Shown one piece after another: positions 54,796 through 63,450 of a stretch of 64,000 bases of DNA. The notes under the pieces were generated by a model. It ran no database searches, was not told the DNA's origin, and was given only the letters and a program-made list of their open reading frames with translations. Every line of letters begins with the position of its first letter. Position 1 is the stretch's first letter. The stretch comes from Actinomadura citrea (GTDB lineage Bacteria > Actinomycetota > Actinomycetes > Streptosporangiales > Streptosporangiaceae), in contig NZ_JACCBT010000001.1 of the NCBI RefSeq assembly GCF_013409045.1, positions 3,038,001 to 3,102,000 of the forward strand, given 5' to 3'. The position numbers and the translations under genes are program-made.

Positions 54796-56865
54796 GTGAC
54801 GAAGGACGGCGGGGGAACGGACCTGATCCCGGGGCTGGACGCCCTTCCGGGCGCGGCCGCCGCCAAGCCGAACAAGCCCGGAGGACCCGCAAAATCGGGG
54901 AAGAAGGGGGCGCGCCGCCCGGCCGCGGAGCTGCCCGTCGCGCGGATCGCGGTCGACATGTCGCTCCCGCACCTGGACCGCCCCTTCGACTACCTCGTCC
55001 CCGCCGAGCTGGACGCCAGGGCGGTCCCCGGCTGCCGCGTGCGGGTGCGCTTCGCGGGCCAACTCGTCGACGGCTTCCTCCTGGAGCGGGTCGCCGAGAG
55101 CGGCCACGGCGGCAAGCTGCTGTTCCTGGAGAGGGTGACCTCGCCCGAACCCGTCCTGGCCCCGGAGATCGTCGCGCTGGTGCGGGAGGTGGCCGACCGC
55201 TACGCGGGCACGTTCGCGGACGTCCTGCGGCTCGCCGTCCCGCCCCGGCACGCCCGCGTCGAGGCCGAGCCCGTGGAGGAGACCGCCCCCGTCCTGCCCG
55301 AGGCGCCCGACGCCGGTGTGTGGCGGGAGTACCCGGCGGGGGAGTCGTTCCTGAGCGCGCTGGCCGGAGGGAGGGCGCCGCGGGCCGTGTGGACGGCGCT
55401 GCCCGGCCCCGACCGGACGGCGGCCATCGCGCGCGCGGTCACCGCCACGCTGAGCGGCGGGCGCGGTGCGCTGATCGTGGTCGCCGACGGACGCGACGTG
55501 GCGCGCGTCGACGCGGCGCTGGAGGCGGAGCTGGGAGAGGGGCTGCACGTCGCCCTGACGGCGGAGCTGGGCCCGGCGGAGCGCTACCGGAGATGGCTCG
55601 CCGTCCTGCGCGGCAAGGCGCGGGTGGTCGTCGGCACCCGCGCCGCCATGTTCGCCCCCGTCGCAGACCTGGGGCTGGTCGTGCTGTGGGACGACGGCGA
55701 CGACGTCCACGCCGAGCCGCACGCGCCGTATCCGCATCCCCGTGACGTGCTGGCCCTGCGCGCCCACCGGTCGGGGGCCGGCGCCCTGATCGGCGGGTTC
55801 ACCCGGACGACCGACGCGACGCAGCTCGTGGAGACCGGCTGGGCCCATGCGCTCGCCGCCGACAGGAACCGCGTCCGGGCGAGGATGCCCCGCGTCCGCT
55901 ACGTGGGGGAGGACGCCCAGCTCGCCCGGGACGGCGCCGCCCGCACCGCGCGCCTGCCGAACGTCGCGTTCGAGGCCGCCCGGCAGGCGCTGGAGAGCGG
56001 GCCCGTTCTCGTCCAGGTGCCGAGGCGCGGTTACGTCCCCGGCATCGCCTGCGGGAGGTGCCGCACGCCGGCGCGCTGCCAGACCTGCCAGGGGCCGCTG
56101 GCGCTCGCCTCGTCGCACGCGGCCCCGTACTGCGGCTGGTGCGGCCGCATCGCGGGCGACTGGCACTGCTCCGAATGCGGCTTCTTCCAGGTGCGCGCCG
56201 TCGTGGTGGGCGCCAAGCGCACGGCGGAGGAGCTCGGCCGGGCGTTCCCCGGTGTGCCCGTCCGCACCTCCGGCCGCGAGGCCGTCCTCGACCGGGTCGG
56301 CCCGGAAAGGGCCCTCGTGGTGGCGACGCCCGGGGCCGAGCCTCCGGCGGAGAGCGGATATCTTGCCGCGCTGCTGCTGGACGGCTGGGTCCTCCTCGGA
56401 CGGCCGGACCTGCGCGCCGGTGAGGAGACGCTGAGGCGCTGGATGAACGCGGCGTCGCTCGTCCGCCCGCAGGGGCCGGTGATCGTCGCGGCCGAGGGGG
56501 CGCTGCCGGAGGTCCAGGCCCTCGTCCGCTGGGATCCGGTCACCTACGCGGAGCGGGAACTGGCCGAGCGCAGGGAGGTGGGCTTCCCGCCCGCCGCGCG
56601 CATGGCGTCGCTGACCGCGTCCCCGGCCGCCATACGGGAGCTGCTGTCCGACACCCGGTTGCCCGATGGCGCGGAGGTCCTCGGGCCCGTTCCCGTCCCG
56701 CAGGCGGGCGCGGAGGCCCAGGACAAGGAACGCGCACTGATACGAGTACCGCGCGCCGCAGGCAACGCCCTGGCGCGCGCGCTGAAGGAAGCCCAGGGCG
56801 TACGCAGCGCCCGCAAGGCGACCGAGACCGTACGCGTCCAGATCGACCCCCTGGAACTGATCTGA
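54796..56865 (+). CDS. priA: PriA-like primosomal protein N', probably helicase-inactive
   Basis: 689 aa. The N-terminal DNA-binding domain (about 45-150: VARIAVDMSLPHLDRPFDYLVPAEL) is intact. Eight zinc-binding cysteines lie at about 418-460 (CGRC, CQTC, CGWC, CSEC). The Walker A position reads WTALPGPDRTAAIARAV, with no GKT, and the DEEH box is WDDGDD, so ATP hydrolysis and unwinding are not expected. This is the usual actinobacterial PriA form, thought to act as a structural restart factor. GTG at 54796. The stop codon lies inside a run of 19-bp degenerate repeats. Confidence 0.92.
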   Translation: MTKDGGGTDLIPGLDALPGAAAAKPNKPGGPAKSGKKGARRPAAELPVARIAVDMSLPHLDRPFDYLVPAELDARAVPGCRVRVRFAGQLVDGFLLERVAESGHGGKLLFLERVTSPEPVLAPEIVALVREVADRYAGTFADVLRLAVPPRHARVEAEPVEETAPVLPEAPDAGVWREYPAGESFLSALAGGRAPRAVWTALPGPDRTAAIARAVTATLSGGRGALIVVADGRDVARVDAALEAELGEGLHVALTAELGPAERYRRWLAVLRGKARVVVGTRAAMFAPVADLGLVVLWDDGDDVHAEPHAPYPHPRDVLALRAHRSGAGALIGGFTRTTDATQLVETGWAHALAADRNRVRARMPRVRYVGEDAQLARDGAARTARLPNVAFEAARQALESGPVLVQVPRRGYVPGIACGRCRTPARCQTCQGPLALASSHAAPYCGWCGRIAGDWHCSECGFFQVRAVVVGAKRTAEELGRAFPGVPVRTSGREAVLDRVGPERALVVATPGAEPPAESGYLAALLLDGWVLLGRPDLRAGEETLRRWMNAASLVRPQGPVIVAAEGALPEVQALVRWDPVTYAERELAERREVGFPPAARMASLTASPAAIRELLSDTRLPDGAEVLGPVPVPQAGAEAQDKERALIRVPRAAGNALARALKEAQGVRSARKATETVRVQIDPLELI

Positions 56866-56966
56866 CCGTGCCGAACTGATCTGACCGCGTGGAACTCGAC
56901 CGACCGCGTGGAAGTCGGCCGAGGCTGTGGAACTCAACCGACCCCGGGGAACTCCACTGACCAATA
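56853..56966 (+). repeat. Six degenerate 19-bp tandem repeats across the priA stop
   Basis: Six adjacent 19-base units with consensus GGAACTCGACCGACCGCGT begin in the last codons of priA and fill the gap to the next gene. The first two units are nearly identical to the end of priA (GAACTGATCTGACCG), so the array seems to have grown from coding sequence by duplication past the stop codon. Confidence 0.8.
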
Positions 56967-56976
56967 GGGTTCTGGG

Positions 56977-58785
56977 GTGGCCGACAACTGGGTGGAGACC
57001 ACCGCGGGCGACCTGCGGCGCTGGTCGGAGGAACGCGGCGAGGCGCTGGACGAGCAGGGCGTCCGCATCCTGCTCGACCTGGCGCGGGAGGAGATGGGCC
57101 TCGCGGGCCCGGAGGCTCTGGAGCCGCGGCACGTCCGCGAGCTGCTCCTGGAGGTATTCCCCGAGTCCGTGGTCGCCGGGCGCGACGACGTCCCGACCAT
57201 CCTGGACGCCCTCCGCCGGGTCGTCGCCTACCTGCGCGACACCGGCGCCGTCCCCGCCGCGGCCGCCGGCGGGCTGGAGGCGGAGATCGACCGGACCGGC
57301 GCCGAGTTCGCCGAGGTCGTCGCCGCCGTCGACAGCGAGGAGCGGCAGGCGGCCGCCGAGGTCGTCGCCGGGCTGATGCAGGTCGACGGGATCGACCTGG
57401 ACGACCAGGACGCCGTCGACGCGTGGGTGCGCGACTTCGAGGCGCAGCCGGAGGAGGAGCGCTTCGCCCGCACCGAGGAGTACCTGCGGCAGGCCGGGGA
57501 GCTGGTGGTCCCGCCCGTCCGGCTGGCGCCGCAGGCCGAGGTCGCGGACGCGGCGCGGCGGTCCGGCCTCACCGGGGCGGTCCTGGCCCTGGCCCGCTGG
57601 ACGGGCGAGCGGCCGCTGACCGAGCACGGCGCGCTCACCGAACCCGACGCCGAGGCGGCCCGGCTCGCCCTCGGCCTCGACTCACCGCGGCGCCACGGGC
57701 AGATGGAGGACGACGGCGCGCTGGAGCGGCTGTGGTGGGCCGCCGTCGAGGCGAAGGTGATCGACGCCGGGAACGGCCGCGGCGTCCCCGGCCCCGCGCT
57801 GCCGGGCCTGGAGTCCGGCGACGACGCGGCGCTGCTCACCGCCTGGCTGCCGCTGTTCGACGCCGTCGTCGTCCCCGGCCACGACTACGCCGACGGCCTG
57901 GACGCGGTCGAGCTCGTCCAGAACGAGCTGACCGGCGTCCTCATCCACCTGTACGAGCAGGAGGAGCCGGCCGGGCCCGAAACCCTCGCCGAGGCGCTGC
58001 TGGGCCACATCGAGGAGGCCTACGACCTCACCGACGCCGACACCATGTACGCGCTCGTGGCCGACGCCCTCGCGCTGGAACTGGCGACCCTCGGGGACTG
58101 GGGCGTCATCGAGGCATCCGGCGCGGGGCGCGTGCTGACGCCGCTCGGGGTGTGGGCCGTCAGGGAGCTGCTCCTCGCGGACGGGTTCACCGCCCCCGTC
58201 GTCGGCGAGCTGGCCGGCGCCCGCGCGTCCGAGCTCGTCGAGGGTCTGACCTGGTACCGGCCGGACGCCGCCGACGAGGAGATCGACGGCTGGCTGGCGT
58301 CCCACGACCCCAAGGACGCCGCCGCCGACCTGCTGGACGTCATGCGGACCGGCGGCCCCGGCGCCCGCAACCTCGCCGCCGCCGTCCTGCACCGCGTCGG
58401 CCCCGAGGCCGCCGGCGTGGTCCGCGCCGCGCAGGAGCACCCGTTCGTGGCGCCCTATGCCGCGATGTGGCTGAACGCCGCCGGCGACCCGGCGGGGCGG
58501 GAACTGGCCCGCGAGGAGTACCTCTGGGTGTTCGTCGACACGGTCGCCGGGATGCTGGAGACCGCGGAGCCGGAGGAGGCGGTCGACGCGGCGCTCATCG
58601 ACGCGCCGCCCGGGGCGGAGATGAGGACCATGGTGGACGAGCTCTGGCGCACCCATCATCCCGGCGTGGCCGACGTCCTGGAAGCCTTGGGCGCCCACCA
58701 CCCCGACAAGGCGACGGCCAAGGCCGCCCGTACCGCCGCCTACAAGGCGCGTTCGGCGCGCCAGAGCGCGCACCGCGGTGTGTGA
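56977..58785 (+). CDS. Large conserved-looking protein of unknown function
   Basis: 602 aa, acidic, mostly helical, without signal or membrane segments and with only scattered motifs (ETTAGDLRRWSEERGEALDEQ, LMQVDGIDLDDQDAVDAWVRDFEAQP, HHPDKATAKAARTAAYKARSARQSA). The C-terminal half has an alpha-helical repeat look (pairs of Leu/Ala helices), possibly HEAT-like. Codon use and third-base GC match its neighbours, so it is a real gene. It sits between priA and def. GTG at 56977. No function is offered. Confidence 0.78.
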   Translation: MADNWVETTAGDLRRWSEERGEALDEQGVRILLDLAREEMGLAGPEALEPRHVRELLLEVFPESVVAGRDDVPTILDALRRVVAYLRDTGAVPAAAAGGLEAEIDRTGAEFAEVVAAVDSEERQAAAEVVAGLMQVDGIDLDDQDAVDAWVRDFEAQPEEERFARTEEYLRQAGELVVPPVRLAPQAEVADAARRSGLTGAVLALARWTGERPLTEHGALTEPDAEAARLALGLDSPRRHGQMEDDGALERLWWAAVEAKVIDAGNGRGVPGPALPGLESGDDAALLTAWLPLFDAVVVPGHDYADGLDAVELVQNELTGVLIHLYEQEEPAGPETLAEALLGHIEEAYDLTDADTMYALVADALALELATLGDWGVIEASGAGRVLTPLGVWAVRELLLADGFTAPVVGELAGARASELVEGLTWYRPDAADEEIDGWLASHDPKDAAADLLDVMRTGGPGARNLAAAVLHRVGPEAAGVVRAAQEHPFVAPYAAMWLNAAGDPAGRELAREEYLWVFVDTVAGMLETAEPEEAVDAALIDAPPGAEMRTMVDELWRTHHPGVADVLEALGAHHPDKATAKAARTAAYKARSARQSAHRGV

Positions 58786-58912
58786 ACATGGCGTGAATGT
58801 TCAGGGCCCGCGCCTCCGTAGACTTGAGGGCGCGTCCCCGTAGTCGGTGGCACCCGGAGTGACCGGGTGGCACTCGCAGTGATCAGCGACATTCGCAGGA
58901 AACGGAGTCCCC

Positions 58913-59458
58913 TTGGCCGTCAAGCCCATCCGCCTCTTCGGCGACCCCGTGCTGCGCACGCCCGCGGAGCCGGTGAAGGACTTCGACAAGGAGCTGCGCC
59001 AGCTCGTCAAGGACCTCACCGACACGATGATCGACGCCCCCGGGGCCGGCCTGGCCGCCCCCCAGCTCGGCGTCGGGCTGCGCGTGTTCACCTACTACGT
59101 CGACGACCGCCTCGGCCACGTGGTCAACCCGACGCTCGACCTGTCGGACGAGCAGGAGACCGACGACGAGGGCTGCCTCTCCCTGCCCGGCCTCACGTTC
59201 CCCACGCCCCGCTCCCTCGGGGTGGTGGCGAAGGGCTTCAACATGCACGGGGAGCCGATCACGCTGGAGGGCACCCACCTGCTGGCCCGCTGCGTCCAGC
59301 ACGAGACCGACCACCTCGACGGGATCATCTTCATCGACCGGATGGACGCCGAGCAGCGCAAGGCCGCGATGAAGGCGATCCGGGAGGCCGAGTGGTTCGG
59401 CGACCCGGCCCCCGTCGTGAAGGAGTCGCCGCACCGCACCTTCGGGAAGGCGATCTAG
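58913..59458 (+). CDS. def: Peptide deformylase
   Basis: 181 aa metallohydrolase removing the formyl group from nascent proteins. Motif 1 GAGLAAPQLG, motif 2 EGCLSLP (C88) and motif 3 QHETDHLDG (H130, E131, H134) are complete. It begins with TTG at 58913, with CGGAG five bases upstream, an uncommon start that may lower expression. The fmt ATG begins at the stop codon boundary, giving a def-fmt pair. Confidence 0.96.
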   Translation: MAVKPIRLFGDPVLRTPAEPVKDFDKELRQLVKDLTDTMIDAPGAGLAAPQLGVGLRVFTYYVDDRLGHVVNPTLDLSDEQETDDEGCLSLPGLTFPTPRSLGVVAKGFNMHGEPITLEGTHLLARCVQHETDHLDGIIFIDRMDAEQRKAAMKAIREAEWFGDPAPVVKESPHRTFGKAI

Positions 59459-60385
59459 ATGCGGCTGGTCTTCGCCGGGACGCCCGAGACGGCGCTCCCG
59501 GCCCTGACGGCCCTCCTGGGGTCCTCGCACGAGGTCGCGGCGGTCGTGACCCGGCCCGACGGGCGTTCGGGGCGGGGGAGGCATCTGAGCGCCAGCCCGG
59601 TCGCCTCGCTCGCCGCCGAGGCCGGCGTCGAGGTGCTCAAGCCCGCGAAGGCCCGCGACCCCGAGTTCCTCGACCGGCTCCGGGAGATCGCGCCGGACTG
59701 CTGCCCGGTGGTCGCCTACGGCGCGCTGCTGCCCCGCGAGGCCCTGGACATCCCCCGGCACGGCTGGGTGAACCTGCACTTCTCGCTGCTGCCCGCCTGG
59801 CGCGGGGCCGCCCCGGTGCAGCGCTCGATCCTGCACGGGGACGACGTGACCGGCGCGGCCACGTTCCAGATCGAGGAGGGCCTGGACACCGGCCCGGTCT
59901 ACGGCGTGCTCACCGAGCCGATCCGGCCGGACGACACCACCGGTGACCTGCTGGGACGGCTGGCCGTCGCCGGTGCGGCCCTTCTGCTGGACACCATGAA
60001 CGGCATCGAGGCGGGCGTCCTGGAGCCCCGGCCGCAGCCGACCGAGGGGGTGTCCCACGCGGCGAAGCTGACGCCCGAGGACGGCCACGTCGACTGGAAG
60101 AGCCCGGCCCTGCACATCGACCGCCTGATCCGCGCCTGCACCCCGGCGCCCGGTGCGTGGACGAACTTCCGCGACACGCGGGTCAAGCTCGGCCCCGTCC
60201 GTCCGGTGCCCGACGCCGCCAGGCTGGCGCCCGGCGAGATCGGCGGGGGCAGGAACGAGGTGCTGGTCGGCTCGGCCACGCATCCCGTCGCGCTGGGCGA
60301 GGTGCAGCCGCAGGGCAAGCGCCGCATGGCCGCCGCCGACTGGGTCCGCGGCCTCAACCTCATCGGCAAGGACGCGCTGCACTGA
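59459..60385 (+). CDS. fmt: Methionyl-tRNA formyltransferase
   Basis: 308 aa. [61 protein letters not shown] and DTGPVYG are the conserved formyl-THF and catalytic motifs; the C-terminal OB-like domain is complete. It formylates initiator Met-tRNA. It starts immediately after def, and its TGA overlaps the rsmB ATG by one base. Confidence 0.96.
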   Translation: MRLVFAGTPETALPALTALLGSSHEVAAVVTRPDGRSGRGRHLSASPVASLAAEAGVEVLKPAKARDPEFLDRLREIAPDCCPVVAYGALLPREALDIPRHGWVNLHFSLLPAWRGAAPVQRSILHGDDVTGAATFQIEEGLDTGPVYGVLTEPIRPDDTTGDLLGRLAVAGAALLLDTMNGIEAGVLEPRPQPTEGVSHAAKLTPEDGHVDWKSPALHIDRLIRACTPAPGAWTNFRDTRVKLGPVRPVPDAARLAPGEIGGGRNEVLVGSATHPVALGEVQPQGKRRMAAADWVRGLNLIGKDALH

Positions 60386-61791
60386 TGCCTCCCGCCCGCG
60401 ACCGACGACGCGCCCCGAACCGCCGACCGGGCGGTCCCCGCAAGACGGGCCGCCCCCAGGACCTCGTCCGCCGTACCGCGTTCGACGTGATCCGGGCGGT
60501 GGAGACCCGCGACGCCTACGCGAACCTCCTGCTCCCCGCACGCCTGCGCGACCGCGGCCTGACCGGACGCGACGCCGCCCTCGCCACCGAGCTGACGTAC
60601 GGGACCCTGCGCGGCAGGGGAACCTACGACGCGGTGCTCGCGCTGTGCAGCGACCGTGAACTGCGCCGTGTCGACGCGCCTCTCCTGGACGTCCTGCGCC
60701 TCGGCGCCCACCAGGTCCTCGCCACCCGCATCCCGCCGCACGCCGCCGTGGCGACGACGGTGGAACTGGCCCGCTCGGTCTCCGGCCCGGGCCAGGCCAA
60801 GTTCGCCAACGCGGTGCTCCGCAAGGTCGCCATGCGCGACATGGACGCCTGGCTGCAGATCGTGGCGCCCGCCGACGCCGACGCCACGACGCGCCTGTCG
60901 GTCGCCCACAGCCACCCGAAATGGATCGTGTCCGCCATGCGGGACGCCGTCGGGGCGGCCGAGATCGGCGAACTCCTCGCGGCCGACAACGCCCGCCCCC
61001 GCGTGACGCTGGTCGCACGCCCAGGCCGGGCGACACTGGAAGAGCTGTACGGCGCGGGCGCGGAGCCCGCCCCCTACTCGCCCTTCGGCGCCGTTCTGAC
61101 CGAGGGCGACCCGGCGGGTATCGACGCCGTCCGCGACGGGCGCGCCGCCGTCCAGGACGAGGCCAGCCAGATGGTCGCCCTGGCGCTCGCCGAAGCCCCC
61201 CTGGACGGCCTGGACGCACGTTGGGCCGACCTCTGCGCCGGCCCCGGAGGCAAGGCGGGGCTCCTGTCGGCCCTCGCCGCCCAGCGCGATGCCCGGCTCC
61301 TCGCCGCGGACCTCCAGCCGCACCGCGCCGGACTCGTCCGGCGCGCGGTCGACGACCGCACGGGTGTGGTCGCCGCCGACGGCACCGCGCCCGCCTGGCG
61401 TCCGGCCTCGTTCGACCGCGTCATGGTGGACGCTCCCTGCACCGGCCTCGGCGCGCTCCGCCGCCGCCCCGAGGCCCGCTGGCGCCGGGGCCCCGAATCG
61501 GTCGCCGAACTCGGGCCGCTCCAGCGGAAGCTCCTCGCCACGGCACTGGAGTCCGTCCGGCCCGGCGGCGTGGTCGCCTACGTCACCTGCTCGCCCCACC
61601 TGGCGGAGACCCGCGTGGTGGTGGACGACGTCCTGGGCAAGCGCGAGGACGTCGAGCGACTCGACGCACCCGCCGTCCTGGCGGCGATCGCTCCCGGCAT
61701 CACCGGGCTGGGGGACGGCCCGTACGCCCAGTTCTGGCCGCACCGCCACGGCACGGACGCGATGTTCCTGGCGCTGCTCCGCCGGACCTGA
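60385..61791 (+). CDS. rsmB: 16S rRNA (cytosine-967-C5) methyltransferase RsmB
   Basis: 468 aa. A NusB-like N-terminal domain (about 25-160: RRTAFDVIRAVETRDAYANLLLP, ELTYGTLRG) precedes a Rossmann methyltransferase with DLCAGPGGKAGLLSALA for SAM binding and the two family cysteines in VDAPCTGLG and VTCSPH. ATG at 60385 overlaps the fmt stop. The def-fmt-rsmB order is common in bacteria. Confidence 0.94.
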   Translation: MPPARDRRRAPNRRPGGPRKTGRPQDLVRRTAFDVIRAVETRDAYANLLLPARLRDRGLTGRDAALATELTYGTLRGRGTYDAVLALCSDRELRRVDAPLLDVLRLGAHQVLATRIPPHAAVATTVELARSVSGPGQAKFANAVLRKVAMRDMDAWLQIVAPADADATTRLSVAHSHPKWIVSAMRDAVGAAEIGELLAADNARPRVTLVARPGRATLEELYGAGAEPAPYSPFGAVLTEGDPAGIDAVRDGRAAVQDEASQMVALALAEAPLDGLDARWADLCAGPGGKAGLLSALAAQRDARLLAADLQPHRAGLVRRAVDDRTGVVAADGTAPAWRPASFDRVMVDAPCTGLGALRRRPEARWRRGPESVAELGPLQRKLLATALESVRPGGVVAYVTCSPHLAETRVVVDDVLGKREDVERLDAPAVLAAIAPGITGLGDGPYAQFWPHRHGTDAMFLALLRRT

Positions 61792-61836
61792 CCGCTGCAC
61801 CCGACCTCTGGGGGAGGCCCTCTGCTGACCGGCTTC

Positions 61837-62760
61837 ATGATCTTCATGTCGTATCTGGGCAGCGCGGCCTTCTACGTCCCGCTGCTCCTGGCGCTGTTCT
61901 GGTGCGTGGCGCCGCGGCAAGCCGCGAGGGCCGCCGTCGTCCTGCTGTTCGGCGCGGTCCTCAACGCGCTCCTCAAGCTGGTCTTCCACGCGCCCCGCCC
62001 CTACTGGACGGACCCGTCCGTCCAGGGCAGGCAGTCGCTGACGTCCTTCGGGATGCCGTCCGGCCACGCGCAGAACAGCATCGCGGGCTGGGGCTTCTTC
62101 GCGGCCCAGACCAGGCGGTGGTACCTGTGGGCGGGCGCGGTCGCCGTCATCCTCCTGATCGGGGTGTCCCGCGTCTACCTGGGCGTCCACTCGACAGGGC
62201 AGGTACTGGCGGGCTGGGGCGTCGGCCTGGCCGTCCTGGTCGCCGCCCTCGGGCTTGAGCCCATCGCCGTCCCGTGGTGGCGGCGGCAGCATCTGGCCGT
62301 GCAACTGGCGCTCTCCCTGGCGGTCTCCTTGCTGATGCTCGCGGCGTCCTGGGGTGCCGCACGGCCGCTCCGGGACTGGCGGTGGCCCCAGGCGTGGGCC
62401 GAGGCCGTCCGGGCGGCCGGAGGCGTCGCCGAGCCCGTCACGCTGACCGATTCGGCCCAGGCGTCCGGCGCTCTCTGCGGCCTCCTGATGGGCCTGTCCC
62501 TCGTCGCGTGGCGCGGCTGGTTCGAGCCGGGCGGCAGGGCCTGGCAGCGCCTGGCGCGCCTCCCGGTCGGCCTCGCGGGGGCGGCGGTCATCGCCTTCTT
62601 CGAGGGGGCCGGCCTGGTCCAGGCGTTCGCCGTCCAGGCGCTGCTCGTGCTGTGGGTGACGGCGGGCGCGCCGGAGGTCTTCGTCCGCCTGCGCCTGGCG
62701 GCCCGTCCCACCCCGGGCCTCACCCGGGCGGGTGACGATCGGGCGGGGCTGCGCCAATAG
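61837..62760 (+). CDS. PAP2-family membrane phosphatase
   Basis: 307 aa with about eight helices. The three PAP2 phosphatase motifs are present: KLVFHAPRP, MPSGH and SRVYLGVH. It probably dephosphorylates a lipid phosphate such as undecaprenyl diphosphate. The first ATG (61837) lies 19 bases after a strong GGGGGAGG (61810-61817), too far for normal initiation. In-frame CTG codons at 61822 and 61825 are ideally placed, so a non-canonical start adding four or five residues is possible. No ATG, GTG or TTG is in frame between the rsmB stop and 61837. Confidence 0.88.
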   Translation: MIFMSYLGSAAFYVPLLLALFWCVAPRQAARAAVVLLFGAVLNALLKLVFHAPRPYWTDPSVQGRQSLTSFGMPSGHAQNSIAGWGFFAAQTRRWYLWAGAVAVILLIGVSRVYLGVHSTGQVLAGWGVGLAVLVAALGLEPIAVPWWRRQHLAVQLALSLAVSLLMLAASWGAARPLRDWRWPQAWAEAVRAAGGVAEPVTLTDSAQASGALCGLLMGLSLVAWRGWFEPGGRAWQRLARLPVGLAGAAVIAFFEGAGLVQAFAVQALLVLWVTAGAPEVFVRLRLAARPTPGLTRAGDDRAGLRQ

Positions 62761-62772
62761 AATCGGGGCATC

Positions 62773-63450
62773 ATGGCTCCTCAGATCGCACCCAGCATCC
62801 TGTCCGCCGACTTCGCCCGCCTGGCCGAGGACGTCGCGCGCGTCGCCGACTCCGCCGACTGGGTCCACGTCGACGTGATGGACAACCACTTCGTCCCGAA
62901 CCTCACCCTGGGACTGCCCATCGTGGAGGCGCTGCTCAGGAACAGCGCGCTGCCCCTCGACTGCCACCTGATGATCGAGGACCCCGACCGCTGGGCGCCG
63001 CAGTACGCCGAGGCGGGAGCCGGGAGCGTGACCATCCACGCCGAGGCGGCGAAGGCGCCCGTCCGCACCCTGCGGGCCATCCGCGCCGCCGGCGCGCGCG
63101 CGGGGCTGGGCGTCAACCCGGCCACCCCGGTGGACGGCTTCGAAGACATCCTCGGCGAGATCGACATGCTCCTGCTGATGACGGTCGAGCCCGGCTTCGG
63201 CGGCCAGAAGTTCCTGGACGTCGTCCTGCCGAAGGTCCGTCGCGCGCGGGAGCTCATCAAGGGCCGCGACCTGCCCGTCTGGCTCCAGGTGGACGGCGGC
63301 GTCAGCGCCGAGACGATCGAGCGCTGCGCGGAGGCGGGCGCGGACGTGTTCGTCGCGGGCAGCGCCGTCTACGGGGCCGACGACCCGGCCGAGGCCGTCC
63401 GCGGGCTCCGCGCCCAGGCCGAAGAGGCGACGGCCAAGGCGGACTGGTGA
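62773..63450 (+). CDS. rpe: Ribulose-phosphate 3-epimerase
   Basis: 225 aa TIM-barrel metalloenzyme of the pentose phosphate pathway. [64 protein letters not shown] and LQVDGGV carry the His/Asp metal ligands. ATG at 62773. The stop TGA overlaps the GTG of the next gene. Confidence 0.95.
   Translation: MAPQIAPSILSADFARLAEDVARVADSADWVHVDVMDNHFVPNLTLGLPIVEALLRNSALPLDCHLMIEDPDRWAPQYAEAGAGSVTIHAEAAKAPVRTLRAIRAAGARAGLGVNPATPVDGFEDILGEIDMLLLMTVEPGFGGQKFLDVVLPKVRRARELIKGRDLPVWLQVDGGVSAETIERCAEAGADVFVAGSAVYGADDPAEAVRGLRAQAEEATAKADW

Noticed and set aside
56853..56966. CRISPR-like regular repeats
   Set aside because: Units are directly adjacent without spacers and too degenerate; this is a simple tandem repeat.
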